A DNA stretch of 64,000 nucleotides from Nitrosomonas sp. (GTDB lineage Bacteria > Pseudomonadota > Gammaproteobacteria > Burkholderiales > Nitrosomonadaceae). Positions 23,359 to 32,481 of the stretch are shown in pieces (positions within the stretch are counted from its first letter, which is position 1; each line of letters begins with the position of its first letter). The notes under the pieces are model-generated. The model did not search any database and had not been told where the DNA came from. It worked only from the letters and a program-made list of their open reading frames with translations. Location of the stretch: positions 43,625 through 107,624 of the forward strand of contig JAMWZR010000003.1 of the NCBI GenBank assembly GCA_024282035.1, in the 5' to 3' direction. The translations under genes were made by a program, and so were the position numbers.

Positions 23359-23368
23359 TTGGAATTGG

Positions 23369-23401
23369 AACAGGCACCCCGATAAGCGGTGCCTGTTTTA
23401 T
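23369..23401 (+). terminator. Rho-independent terminator after czcA
   Basis: Perfect 10-bp stem AACAGGCACC / GGTGCCTGTT with a 9-nt loop, followed by TTATT, 10 nt after the czcA stop. It also lies at the end of the converging gene. Confidence 0.85.
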
Positions 23402-24108
23402 TCAAACACAAACAGCACGGATTTGAAATGTTGCTCGCAGTATTTCAACAAGGCCCAGATGAAGAAAACAAGCCCCGATAATTCCAGGCTTTCTTCGATA
23501 GTGGTGATGATGCTGTAGGTCAGATTTTCTTCTCCATATTGTTCCACGTGATAGCCGCCGATGAGCTCAAAGCCAATTGCACCTCCGATATAGAGTGTGG
23601 CGGCAATCAAAAAACGTATTCTTGCTATTCTTGGTAAATCGATCAAAAATTTTAGAAAATACAGAGCGAGTATCAAAATCAGGATGAATCCAGGAATGAC
23701 CCAGGCAAAGTAAAAAATACCGAGATTGTTTTCACCCAGCAGTGCCCTGAATGGCCAGATGAATTTTTCATGGATCTGAAAGGCCTCGTCAAACGCCATG
23801 AATACAAACCCACAGGAAAGCATGATCCATTTCGATGAGTGAGGTTGCTTTTGCACATGATTGAATCTGGCGATGAATGCCAGAATCAAGGCGACAAAAA
23901 ACAATAAAAATACTGAGAAAAAGGTTGGAATGTTTCGTTCGTGATCCAGATTGAAGAACTGAATGAACATTTTTGCCTGATCGCCACCAAACGTGAATTT
24001 CCACCATTGACCACCAATGCTGATCACGATCAAAGCGCACGTGATGATTGAAAGTACTTTGATAATGGTATTTGAATTGATTGCCATGTGAGGCGTGGTT
24101 GTGCTCAT
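23398..24108 (-). CDS. Six-TM membrane protein of unknown function with conserved-looking acidic/His motifs
   Basis: 236 residues, about six membrane segments (around 15-35, 58-78, 93-108, 127-152, 163-182, 205-225). Not recognised as a named family. Charged motifs sit in or beside membrane segments: FDEAFQIHEKF after segment 3 and TIEESLELSG before segment 6. Such buried D/E/H clusters are seen in membrane metal enzymes and in some transporters, but no function can be assigned. It converges with czcA and is monocistronic. Confidence 0.7.
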   Translation of the reverse strand: MSTTTPHMAINSNTIIKVLSIITCALIVISIGGQWWKFTFGGDQAKMFIQFFNLDHERNIPTFFSVFLLFFVALILAFIARFNHVQKQPHSSKWIMLSCGFVFMAFDEAFQIHEKFIWPFRALLGENNLGIFYFAWVIPGFILILILALYFLKFLIDLPRIARIRFLIAATLYIGGAIGFELIGGYHVEQYGEENLTYSIITTIEESLELSGLVFFIWALLKYCEQHFKSVLFVFE

Positions 24109-24489
24109 CAGTCGTTCTCACTAACTAAAAGTTCTTAATGATATAGCAAAGCATTTTGTGAAATCGAGAGAGAAGATGCTCTTCAATTTTCCATAGCTAT
24201 CGTGTGCTAACGGTCTTTTATGCGGAAGCATGAATACAATTCCTTTCAAGTCAGTGGATTGGTTGTGATTGCCACGAGATTTGGTCTTTTCGGAACGGTC
24301 GAATCAACCTGTTTGTTAAAGCTGTTCTTCAAATTATCAGGATATTCTGACTGATTCTGTCAGTGCATTTATCCCACTCTATTCATGACAAGCTTCTCTA
24401 TTTCAAGCGGCACTCCGTCTATACCATGCAGCTTTCTTAAGTAGCTGTTAATTGGAATATAACTAACTGATTCATGTCTGGAGCCCAAA
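24109..24489. other. 381-bp intergenic region upstream of the PEP-CTERM gene
   Basis: Lies between two divergent genes. It holds their promoters, but I see no clear sigma70 pair and no sigma54 -24/-12 element of the type often found before PEP-CTERM genes. No RNA gene or conserved ORF was recognised. A GGAG ribosome-binding site precedes the PEP-CTERM ATG. Confidence 0.4.
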
Positions 24490-25128
24490 ATGAAAAAATT
24501 ATTTAATGTTGTTTTGACTGCACTAGTTGGTTTGATGTTGATATCTAATGTCAATGCAAGTGGTGTGGCATACTCCGGTAGCGGAACGCAAAATGCCGAT
24601 CTCTATACGTTTACGGCGACGACTACTGGTGAGATTGGCGCTTACTTTTTGGGTGCGTCGGCCAGTTACACCAATACATTGACCATGAAAGTCAACGGCG
24701 TCGAAACTTCCCAGTCTTCTGCCGGCTTGCTGAACAACCACACTTCACATATCGGAGATTACGTGAGTCTGGGGCATGTACACGCTGGTGATGTCCTGAC
24801 TTTTCAATTAAACGTGCTGACGACAGGGAGTACCTGGGATTCCGACAAATCATTCAACAGCGATGGCTTGAATCATATCTTTTCTTCGTCATACTCCGGG
24901 GATGCATCGCTGCATATTCCTGCTGGTACTTATGTCGGTTTTGAAGATATTGCTCGGGGTGGCGATTTTGACTATAACGACGAAACCTTTGTATTCACCA
25001 ATATCAGTGCCGTTGTCAGTCCTGTTCCCGAACCTGAAACTTACGCGATGTTGTTGATTGGACTGATGGTGATCGGATATGCAATACGTAACAATCGTCG
25101 TAACGAAATAGCAGGTATGTCGATTTGA
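24490..25128 (+). CDS. PEP-CTERM sorted exported protein
   Basis: 212 residues. N-terminal signal peptide (VVLTALVGLMLISNVNASG). C-terminal sorting signal: VPEPETYAMLLIGLMVIGYA then a basic tail (RNNRRNE), the substrate tag of the EpsH-type exosortase. The middle (about 150 residues, Thr/Ser/Gly-rich with DFDYNDETFVF near the end) resembles DUF4114-like exported domains, where D-x-D-x-N-D acidic loops may bind calcium. Likely an envelope or extracellular matrix protein. No exosortase gene is nearby. Confidence 0.88.
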   Translation: MKKLFNVVLTALVGLMLISNVNASGVAYSGSGTQNADLYTFTATTTGEIGAYFLGASASYTNTLTMKVNGVETSQSSAGLLNNHTSHIGDYVSLGHVHAGDVLTFQLNVLTTGSTWDSDKSFNSDGLNHIFSSSYSGDASLHIPAGTYVGFEDIARGGDFDYNDETFVFTNISAVVSPVPEPETYAMLLIGLMVIGYAIRNNRRNEIAGMSI

Positions 25129-25229
25129 GCAAGAATTCCGATATTTCAGAATAATAAAAGCCAACAAGAAGTTTTGTGCGTGCAGCTAAAAAATAGAGTG
25201 GCATTTTTTGTATCATGAACTGTAGTTTT

Positions 25230-25266
25230 ACCCCAAGGAAATCGGTTTTCTTGGGGTTTCTTTTTT
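25230..25266 (+). terminator. Rho-independent terminator between PEP-CTERM gene and mgtE
   Basis: Stem ACCCCAAG / CTTGGGGT (extended by AAA/TTT after one mismatch) followed by TTCTTTTTT on the plus strand. It lies about 100 nt downstream of the PEP-CTERM stop and just beyond the mgtE stop. Confidence 0.75.
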
Positions 25267-25276
25267 GTGTGATGTT

Positions 25277-26719
25277 TTACAACAGAAAAATTGTGGCGAG
25301 TCCAAGAAAAATGAAGAAACCGCCACTATCCGTTACCGCAGTGATCATGACACTGGAGCCGATTGCCGGATCGTGTCCGAATTTGCGTAGTGTCAATGGA
25401 ATGAGTACGCCAAGCATGGCAGCCAGTAATAAATTAAGCACCATTGCGACACCCATCACCAATCCGAGTGAATAGCTCTGATAAATGATGAAAGTGAGCA
25501 ATCCGACGAGACTGCCCCAGATCAGCCCATTGACTGCGCTGACACCGATTTCCTTGAAGATTAATTTCCAGGCACTGTCAATGTTGATTTGATCCAACGC
25601 CAGCGCCCGCACAATCATGGTGATGGTCTGATTACCCGAGTTACCGCCAATTCCTGCGATGATCGGCATCAATGCGGCTAATGCCACCAGTTTTTCGATC
25701 GATTCTTCGAAAAAACCGATGACCCGTGAGGCGATAAATGCCGTGACCAGATTAATGGCTAGCCAGATCCAGCGATTTTTGACACTTTTTAAAATGGGAG
25801 CAAAAAGATCTTCCTCGGCACTCAAACCGGCCAGATTGAGTACTTCGTTTTCTGCCTTGGTGCGAATGAAATCAATGACCGTATTGACGGTGACGCGTCC
25901 CAGTAATTTGTCGTGTTCATCAACGACCGAGGCCGAAACGAGATCATAACGTTCAAACGCATTGGCAGCTTGTTGCGCTACATCGCCCGGGTGCAATTTG
26001 ATGATCTCGCTGGTCATGACTTCTGCGACCTGAATATCGGGATCGTTGACCAACAATTGGTTGATGAGCAGTACACCCTTGAGATGTTCGTCGCGATCCA
26101 CCACAAAGAGCTGATCAGTGTGGTCCGGCATGGCATCCAGACGGCGTAGATAGCGTAAAACGACTTCGAGACGAACATCTTCGCGAACGGTAATGACATT
26201 GAAATCCATCAGTGCACCTACCGAATCTTCAGGATAAGTCATTGCTGCACGTAGTTGCTCGCGTTCTTCCACGGGCAATGAGCGGAATACATCCTCAATC
26301 ACTTCTTGCGGTAAGTCTGGCGCCAGATCGGCGATCTCGTCAGTGTTGAGAAATTCGGTCGCTGCTACCAGCTCCTGACTGGCCATGTCGGTAATCAGCG
26401 TGGCGCGAACAGAATCCGATGTTTCCAGCAGAACTTCACCATCCAGTTCGGCTTTGACCAGACTCCAGATCAGCAAACGGTCTTCAAGTGGGAGAGCTTC
26501 GAGAACAAAGGCAATGTCTGCGGGGTGCAGTTGATTCAGATAATCCGTCAATTCAGTCAGATTCTGTTTCAGAACAGCAGATTCACTGAGCGATAAATCA
26601 GGCGATTCCTGCAAATTGACAAGCCCTTCCACCAATTTGTACTTTCTCAACAAGAAAGTGATTTGTTGTAATGGACTGGTTAGATTTTCTTGATCGATAT
26701 CGCTATTGGTTTCAGTCAT
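25277..26719 (-). CDS. mgtE: Magnesium transporter MgtE
   Basis: 480 residues in the standard order: N-domain of helical repeats (LHPADIAFVLEALP, about 60-190), a CBS pair (about 200-325, MTSEIIKLHPGD), a plug helix and five membrane segments with the MgtE selectivity region ALMPIIAGIGGNSGNQTITM. The CBS and N domains sense cytoplasmic Mg2+ and gate the channel. Monocistronic. Confidence 0.95.
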   Translation of the reverse strand: MTETNSDIDQENLTSPLQQITFLLRKYKLVEGLVNLQESPDLSLSESAVLKQNLTELTDYLNQLHPADIAFVLEALPLEDRLLIWSLVKAELDGEVLLETSDSVRATLITDMASQELVAATEFLNTDEIADLAPDLPQEVIEDVFRSLPVEEREQLRAAMTYPEDSVGALMDFNVITVREDVRLEVVLRYLRRLDAMPDHTDQLFVVDRDEHLKGVLLINQLLVNDPDIQVAEVMTSEIIKLHPGDVAQQAANAFERYDLVSASVVDEHDKLLGRVTVNTVIDFIRTKAENEVLNLAGLSAEEDLFAPILKSVKNRWIWLAINLVTAFIASRVIGFFEESIEKLVALAALMPIIAGIGGNSGNQTITMIVRALALDQINIDSAWKLIFKEIGVSAVNGLIWGSLVGLLTFIIYQSYSLGLVMGVAMVLNLLLAAMLGVLIPLTLRKFGHDPAIGSSVMITAVTDSGGFFIFLGLATIFLL

Positions 26720-26871
26720 AACGGATTATCACAGAGATAAAAAATACCTTGGCTGCGATGTATACGATGTTCAGGTTACTATTTGATGACAGGAAAATGA
26801 AAGCAGCAGTATGCCATTATTAGCGAGAGCTGATTAATGGAATTGACGGAATCTGTAACGCTTTGGTCAGA

Positions 26872-27708
26872 TTATATGGTGTGAGGCGGTGGAGTGTGTG
26901 ATTTCAGCAACGCAATGACGGGCTGGGTTTGTGGCCTGACATTACGCCATAAAAAGAAGGATTCTGCCGCTTGTTCTACCAGCATGCCAATGCCATCCGC
27001 CTGTTGTTGTGCACCGCTGTATTTTGCCAGTCGAAGAAACGGGGTCGGTTCGCGACCATACATCATGTCGTATGCCAGGATGGTCTGGGTAAAAATTTTG
27101 CTTGGTAGCTCGGGTAAATCACCTTGTAGGCTTGCCGAGGTTGCATTGATGACGATATCGAAGTCTTGATCGGAGGAGCTCAGGATATCGCCAGCAATGA
27201 TATCTCCATAAGCCGAGAATTTTTGTTGAAGTGCATACGCCTTGTCTGGAGTGCGATTAACTATGGCCAGTAATGCAGGCTGTTTTTGCAGAAGCGGCAG
27301 GACCACACCCTGAGCAGCGCCTCCGGCACCGATAAGTAAAATGCGCTGGTGGGTGATGGGTATACCCAAATTGATCTCGATATCCTTGACCAAGCCTACA
27401 CCATCCGTGTTGTCGCCAAAAATTACATCGTGGTCAAAGCGTAGTGTATTGACGGCTTGAGCTATCGATGCGCGCTCGGTCAATTGGGTTGCAAGTTGAT
27501 AGGCCTCCAGCTTGAAAGGGACGGTGACATTCAATCCCTTGCCATTCTGTTTAAGGAATTCACTGACTGTGCCACGGAAATTATCCAGTGGCGACAACAG
27601 GGCACGATACTGCATGTCCTGATGGGTCTGCTGGGCAAACAGGGCGTGTATGGTTGGGGATTTGCTGTGAGCGATAGGATTACCTACCACTGCATATAAA
27701 TCTGACAT
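26872..27708 (-). CDS. aroE: Shikimate dehydrogenase
   Basis: 278 residues. Reduces 3-dehydroshikimate with NADPH. Motifs: GNPIAHSKSP (shikimate binding), NVTVPFK with the catalytic Lys, NTDGVG with the catalytic Asp, GAGGAAQG (nucleotide binding) and DMMYGREPTPFL. It is 34 nt downstream of tonB, an association common in betaproteobacteria. Confidence 0.96.
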   Translation of the reverse strand: MSDLYAVVGNPIAHSKSPTIHALFAQQTHQDMQYRALLSPLDNFRGTVSEFLKQNGKGLNVTVPFKLEAYQLATQLTERASIAQAVNTLRFDHDVIFGDNTDGVGLVKDIEINLGIPITHQRILLIGAGGAAQGVVLPLLQKQPALLAIVNRTPDKAYALQQKFSAYGDIIAGDILSSSDQDFDIVINATSASLQGDLPELPSKIFTQTILAYDMMYGREPTPFLRLAKYSGAQQQADGIGMLVEQAAESFFLWRNVRPQTQPVIALLKSHTPPPHTI

Positions 27709-27742
27709 AGAAAATTGCGGAGGGGTTGATTTGACGATTCGA

Positions 27743-28660
27743 TCACTGACTCATGAGGGTATCAGACGGTGCAAAAACCCACGTTCTGGTGATATGCAGG
27801 ATATCGGTGTCATGCCTGATATCAGGCGGAAACGGAGCAAATCCATTCTTGCCAGCAAGTTTGACGATATTGACAGCAGCCTCATCAAGAATTTTTTCAC
27901 CTGAAGATCGATTGATTTCGATGGCTTCAAGCGCACCATCGGCTCTGATGCTGACCGTCAATTGCAAATTACCGTACAACTTGCCTTTTCTGGCAGCTTC
28001 AGGGTAATTCAAATTACCAATACGCTCGACTTTGATTCGCCAATCTTCAACATAACGGGCAAAACGGTATTCTTTGGTTCGGGCGCCGACAAATTTTCTT
28101 TTGGGGCGCTTCTGATAGGAATCATGATCTTGATCGATTTGAGCCTGCAAGCGTGCTATGTCCAGGCTGCGTAACAGCATGTCTGCCGTGTCTGGTGCGA
28201 TAGGTTCGTTGTCGCTGTCAGTTTTTTGAATGTTGGTTTGTTCGATTTGCTTTTTGTCCTTGACTGCAGTCATCAACTGCTTTGCTTCTTTTTCCAGCTG
28301 TTTGACTTTCTTCTGTGCGGCAATGTCATCGATGATGGGTTTGTTTCTCGGAAGTACCGGAAATGGTGTTTTGGCACGTCGATTGTCATCTGTATTGCCA
28401 CCATTATCCAGATTCTCTTGAGCGAGCAACTCGGTTTTTGCCGGTTCGGTTGGGGTTTTAGCGTTGACCAGTACAACTTCAAGGGAAGTCGTGAGGCGAT
28501 CAAAATTAGGTTTCGGAAATTCAAAAGTCAGTCCAAATAGAACCGTGCCATGAAGCAATATCGAAACGATCATCGCTACGTGTAAACGTTGCGATGAGAC
28601 TTGCTCATGGTTGCCGTTGCTACCGGGTATCAATTTATGTGAGTCTGAAGCTACTGCCAA
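27743..28660 (-). CDS. tonB: TonB-family energy-transducing protein
   Basis: 305 residues. One N-terminal membrane anchor (VAMIVSILLHGTVLFGLTF), a long charged linker with predicted coiled coil (KVKQLEKEAKQLMTAVKDKKQ), and a C-terminal TonB domain (YPEAARKGKLYGNLQLTVSI, GEKILDEAAVNIVK). Transmits proton-motive force to outer-membrane receptors. No exbB/exbD is present next to it. Confidence 0.9.
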   Translation of the reverse strand: MAVASDSHKLIPGSNGNHEQVSSQRLHVAMIVSILLHGTVLFGLTFEFPKPNFDRLTTSLEVVLVNAKTPTEPAKTELLAQENLDNGGNTDDNRRAKTPFPVLPRNKPIIDDIAAQKKVKQLEKEAKQLMTAVKDKKQIEQTNIQKTDSDNEPIAPDTADMLLRSLDIARLQAQIDQDHDSYQKRPKRKFVGARTKEYRFARYVEDWRIKVERIGNLNYPEAARKGKLYGNLQLTVSIRADGALEAIEINRSSGEKILDEAAVNIVKLAGKNGFAPFPPDIRHDTDILHITRTWVFAPSDTLMSQ

Positions 28661-28776
28661 CGTTTTCCACGCCAGGTAAGTGAAATCAATTTGCTAACCT
28701 TTAATCAATGAGTATCTTATTGTAGGCAACAACGATGGGCTTGTCACATGTTTGTTATTACCACATCGATCTGAGC

Positions 28777-30633
28777 TCAGACATTGAGTTTTTGCATGAA
28801 TTCTGCTTGCAGACTGCGTTCGAAAAGATCAATTTCAGACAGCTTCAACGACACATAGGTGCCAGCAGGCAATTCCGGTAAAGATGGAACCCGGGTAATG
28901 AATGGAATAGAGTCCAGTTTAACTAGATTTTCTTTAATGACTTGAGCATTGATGATTTGAACTTTCTCTTGTAGTAACCAGCGCAAGCACCAATAACGTT
29001 CCATTGAACGCTGGAATTCTCCATAAATGCTGTACGCCGCCTCAAAATCCCGCATGGCAATCAACAGCGTATTGCTTTCCTTGTTATAGTGCGGTTGATC
29101 ATTACGGAGCATTGAAATCAGTTGTCGTTGATTGATCAAATCGACATAGCGTCGCATGGGAGAACTGCTCCAGGCATATTGCGAAACACCTAGTCCCTGA
29201 TGTGGGGCAGGGGAAGTGCTCATTTTGACCTTGCCATTGGTTTGGCTGCGGAAAATGCCAGTTATGCCAGCATCGGTCAACTGCTTGCCCCATTCGGTAT
29301 TGACATAGATCATTAGCTCGGAAACCACCTTGTCGATCGGGGAACCACGGCGTCGTTCACTGATGGTGATATGATCATTGATAATTTCAAAGTTGTAATC
29401 GACTTTGTCTTGATTGGAATCGCAGGATTTGCCACGTTGTTGCTCCATTTTACAAGAGAATTTCCAGAGCAGATTCAGCTCTTTGCTAAATGGGTGTTCA
29501 AATTTTCCTTGATTCAGTGTTGAGTCGTTGAAGTAATGCTCGAGCTGATTGTGACGCAAATTCGCCACGATGTTGACATTCTCGATTTTGCTGTGATTAC
29601 TAATGACGGTAAAATCATCGGATACATCCAAGTATAGCGAAATGCTGGGGCGCGACCGATTTTCGATCAGCGTAAAGTGATTAATGATAGCATCGGGTAG
29701 CATGGTAATCTTGCTGCCAGGCAAATAAACCGTGGACAACCGTGTAGCGGCCAGTTTGTCCAATGCTGATTCGGGATCGATACCCAATGCTGGGGCCGCA
29801 ATATGAATGCCGATGCGAAAACTTCCGAGGGCCAATGGTGTTACGGAAAAAGCATCATCGATTTCGGTCGTCGAGGCATCGTCTATACTGAAAGCCGAGA
29901 CTTCAGCGTTAGGCAGATCGAATGATTCATGTAGCGATACGGGTGATTCCAACTCACCAAAACTGACTCCCTCAGGAAAATGTTCCCAGACGAATTGATT
30001 GAAATGGTAGTCATGCGAGGAAGATATGGCGCCGCATTTTTCCATCAGTTTGACCGGTGATAATTTTTTTTCACTGCATACTTTATCCAGTGCTTTCCAC
30101 TCAATCGTGTTTTTGTCGGGTTTATATAACAACGAAGCTACATGTGGTTTGAATTCCTCTGGCAGGGTAAAACAGGTAAGCTGTTCGATATAACGCGTTT
30201 GCTGCTCTGCCAGTAAGCGTTTCTTTTCCTGACTGGCCAATGCGGCTTTGAGTGCTTCTGGTGGCGCTGCTTTGAAGTGGCCATGCCCTTTTTTGTAAAA
30301 GTGCATTGGTGCATTCTGCAGTAATTGCAAGACGGCAGCCGCTTCAACCGGACTGGGTTTGTGGCCAAAATAGTCTGTTGCAAGTGCTTCACTGGAGAAT
30401 TCGGTATCCTGAATGCAACATTCCCATAAAAAATTTGGGTCTAATTCATTGCAAATCTGTTGTACCTGATTCATGAATTCAGTCAGGTGTGGTGTATCAA
30501 ATCTAAGCAATATCGAAGCTGCTTTTATCTTGGAACGTTTGCCATGAACTGCTTCTACTTGCAATGAGTTTCCGTTGTCAGCGAGTATCATGCCCACCTT
30601 GAAGATTCCCGCTTCTTCATAAAAAACATTCAT
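28777..30633 (-). CDS. RNB-domain 3'-5' exoribonuclease (RNase II family)
   Basis: 618 residues. The RNB catalytic block is SIDDASTTEIDDAFSV (metal-binding Asp residues, about residue 250-265), followed by the IHIAAPALGI and SSPMRRYVDLINQRQL segments. The N-terminal part is shorter than E. coli RNase II, and the cold-shock domains are not obvious. A C-terminal S1-like stretch is short. Degrades single-stranded RNA 3'-5'. It lies 116 nt upstream of tonB on the same strand. Confidence 0.9.
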   Translation of the reverse strand: MNVFYEEAGIFKVGMILADNGNSLQVEAVHGKRSKIKAASILLRFDTPHLTEFMNQVQQICNELDPNFLWECCIQDTEFSSEALATDYFGHKPSPVEAAAVLQLLQNAPMHFYKKGHGHFKAAPPEALKAALASQEKKRLLAEQQTRYIEQLTCFTLPEEFKPHVASLLYKPDKNTIEWKALDKVCSEKKLSPVKLMEKCGAISSSHDYHFNQFVWEHFPEGVSFGELESPVSLHESFDLPNAEVSAFSIDDASTTEIDDAFSVTPLALGSFRIGIHIAAPALGIDPESALDKLAATRLSTVYLPGSKITMLPDAIINHFTLIENRSRPSISLYLDVSDDFTVISNHSKIENVNIVANLRHNQLEHYFNDSTLNQGKFEHPFSKELNLLWKFSCKMEQQRGKSCDSNQDKVDYNFEIINDHITISERRRGSPIDKVVSELMIYVNTEWGKQLTDAGITGIFRSQTNGKVKMSTSPAPHQGLGVSQYAWSSSPMRRYVDLINQRQLISMLRNDQPHYNKESNTLLIAMRDFEAAYSIYGEFQRSMERYWCLRWLLQEKVQIINAQVIKENLVKLDSIPFITRVPSLPELPAGTYVSLKLSEIDLFERSLQAEFMQKLNV

Positions 30634-30947
30634 ACGCTGGTTACATATTTCAGTTGGATTGTTGAGATCGGGTTAGAGAATCGAAAAGCAGCCTGGAAAT
30701 CGGATCGAGACATACAAAAAGCTGTTTTTCAATAATGCCTGTACTACAGTTAGTATATATGACGCGTTTTCTGATCAGAAAGGTAGACAGAAAAAACTGG
30801 AATTAGTGCCAGTATGATTTAAAAATCATGTAAGTAAATTATATTTATGCTATAAGTGATCATAAGGATTCGTTAAGGCTCGGTTTTTAAAATTGTAGTG
30901 CAATGATTCTATATTTGGATGGTACTGGGTGTCCAATGATCTCATAG
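30634..30947. other. 314-bp intergenic region, AT-rich
   Basis: Between dciA and the RNB gene (both minus strand). Contains a short dyad ATGATTT-AA-AAATCAT at 30814-30829 and otherwise only AT-rich sequence that probably holds the RNB promoter. No ORF or RNA gene recognised. Confidence 0.4.
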
Positions 30948-31412
30948 CTAATCATCCGAATGTTTTGCTAGAAATCTTTGAATTGTATCTTTAAGCTCAG
31001 AATTTTGCAGTGTCGTGGTTAAGTGCCGCAAACTATCCTTTCCTGTCTGGCTTAATTTTCTGACACCAATATTATTTTGAACGATAAACGATTTTAAGGT
31101 CTGCTCTGCATGTGGTGCTTGCACCAAAATATGAATTGCAGTAACTTTCCATCCTAATGCTTGCATTTTTCGTATCAGTGTAGGCGAGGTTTGCTTAAGT
31201 TTTGTAGCAATAGCGCCGTTTCTGACCTGTATCGTGAGTTTGCCATTTAAGATTCTCCCCATTGTGCAATGATTCGCCAAGTTTTTTGGAACAAGTTGAG
31301 AAAATATTGACTGATCCTTGCTTAACTGTTGCACAGTGAAGGGTAGACTTCCATACTCTGGGAGCTTGTCAAGGTGATCAATATAAGAGATCACTTTTTT
31401 ACATGATGTCAT
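30948..31412 (-). CDS. dciA: DciA-like protein (DUF721), putative helicase loader
   Basis: 154 residues. The DUF721 core has QIRNGA-like VRNGAIATKLKQTSPTLI and an N-terminal region of the DciA type. In bacteria without DnaC, DciA helps load the replicative helicase DnaB. The position beside an M23 peptidase and secA, divergent from them, is characteristic and supports the call more than the weakly conserved sequence. Confidence 0.78.
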   Translation of the reverse strand: MTSCKKVISYIDHLDKLPEYGSLPFTVQQLSKDQSIFSQLVPKNLANHCTMGRILNGKLTIQVRNGAIATKLKQTSPTLIRKMQALGWKVTAIHILVQAPHAEQTLKSFIVQNNIGVRKLSQTGKDSLRHLTTTLQNSELKDTIQRFLAKHSDD

Positions 31413-31439
31413 GATGAATGATCAATATCCATTAAGTGT

Positions 31440-32357
31440 ATGAATATAATTTTTATTTCTAATAAATCGGTGCGTGCCAAAAATTTTACTTTGACGGGTA
31501 CACACATCATTTTTATTGCTACATTTCTACTCTTAGTCATTCTATCATTGACATTGGTTCTCAATTTCGTTGCTCAGCGTTACGCAGATCGAATCGAAAC
31601 TCCGATGTTAAGGGCCATTCTTGTTAATCCTCAAGAAGAAAGGCATCAGAAAATCCAGAGTCACTTGCAAGATAATTTGAATGTGATGGCAACCAAACTT
31701 GGGCATATGCAAGCTCAACTGTTAAGATTGGATGCATTGGGAGAACGCTTGGCCGAATCGTCCGGAATTAAATCTAAAGACCTGTCATTTCATCAGATAC
31801 CTGGGCAGGGAGGAGCATATAGTCATCTGCCATCGGAAGAATTATCTTTCAATGATTTTAATCATAGATTGCAAGAGTTATCCAACATGCTAGATGAAAG
31901 AGCTGATAAGTTGGGTGCGCTGGATTCGATTCTCCGGCAGGGGCGTTTGTCGAAGATTATCATACCTTCTGCCATGCCTATTGATATTGATTGGTTTTCA
32001 TCAGGGTATGGTTACCGCATTGATCCGCTGTCAGGTAAAAGGACCTTCCATGAAGGAGTAGATTTTTCTGCAGATATCGGAACGCCAATCAAAGCGGCAG
32101 CGAGTGGAGTAGTTGTGTACTCGGATCGCCATCCTGAATATGGTAATATGATTGAGATTGATCATGGAGGGGAAATGATCAGCCGCTATGCACATGCTTC
32201 AAGGCGTTTGGTGCAACTCGGACAAGTAGTGTTACAGGGACAGAAAATTGCCGAGGTAGGCAATACAGGTCGCTCTACCGGGGCACATCTGCATTTTGAA
32301 ATTCGGCATCAAGATAAGCCACTGAATCCATCCAGGTTTCTGAAGAAACCAAGTTAG
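31440..32357 (+). CDS. Membrane-anchored M23 (LytM-type) peptidase
   Basis: 305 residues. One N-terminal membrane helix (THIIFIATFLLLVILSLTLVL), coiled-coil region (about 75-180), then the M23 domain. Zinc ligands are in FHEGVDFSA (HxxxD) and GAHLHFEIR (HxH). Acts on peptidoglycan cross-bridges or serves as an amidase activator. Stands directly upstream of secA, an arrangement known in beta- and gammaproteobacteria, and ends at a terminator. Confidence 0.93.
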   Translation: MNIIFISNKSVRAKNFTLTGTHIIFIATFLLLVILSLTLVLNFVAQRYADRIETPMLRAILVNPQEERHQKIQSHLQDNLNVMATKLGHMQAQLLRLDALGERLAESSGIKSKDLSFHQIPGQGGAYSHLPSEELSFNDFNHRLQELSNMLDERADKLGALDSILRQGRLSKIIIPSAMPIDIDWFSSGYGYRIDPLSGKRTFHEGVDFSADIGTPIKAAASGVVVYSDRHPEYGNMIEIDHGGEMISRYAHASRRLVQLGQVVLQGQKIAEVGNTGRSTGAHLHFEIRHQDKPLNPSRFLKKPS

Positions 32358-32413
32358 TTCAGGTGCGCGAGACCGCACTGGTTGAAGATTCGTGGATTGC
32401 TACAATTTAACCC

Positions 32414-32449
32414 AGGGTGAGATCAAGGTCTCGCCCTCTGTTTTTTTTT
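32414..32449 (+). terminator. Rho-independent terminator upstream of secA
   Basis: Nine-pair stem AGGGTGAGA / TCTCGCCCT with one G-U pair and a 6-nt loop, followed after 3 nt by nine T. Separates the M23 gene from secA. Confidence 0.85.
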
Positions 32450-32481
32450 AATGGTTGGTTTGAACAAATTTTAGAGACGCT

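Noticed and set aside
24390-24440. Sigma54 -24/-12 promoter before the PEP-CTERM gene
   Set aside because: A GGCAC is present but no TTGC at the required 10-nt distance.
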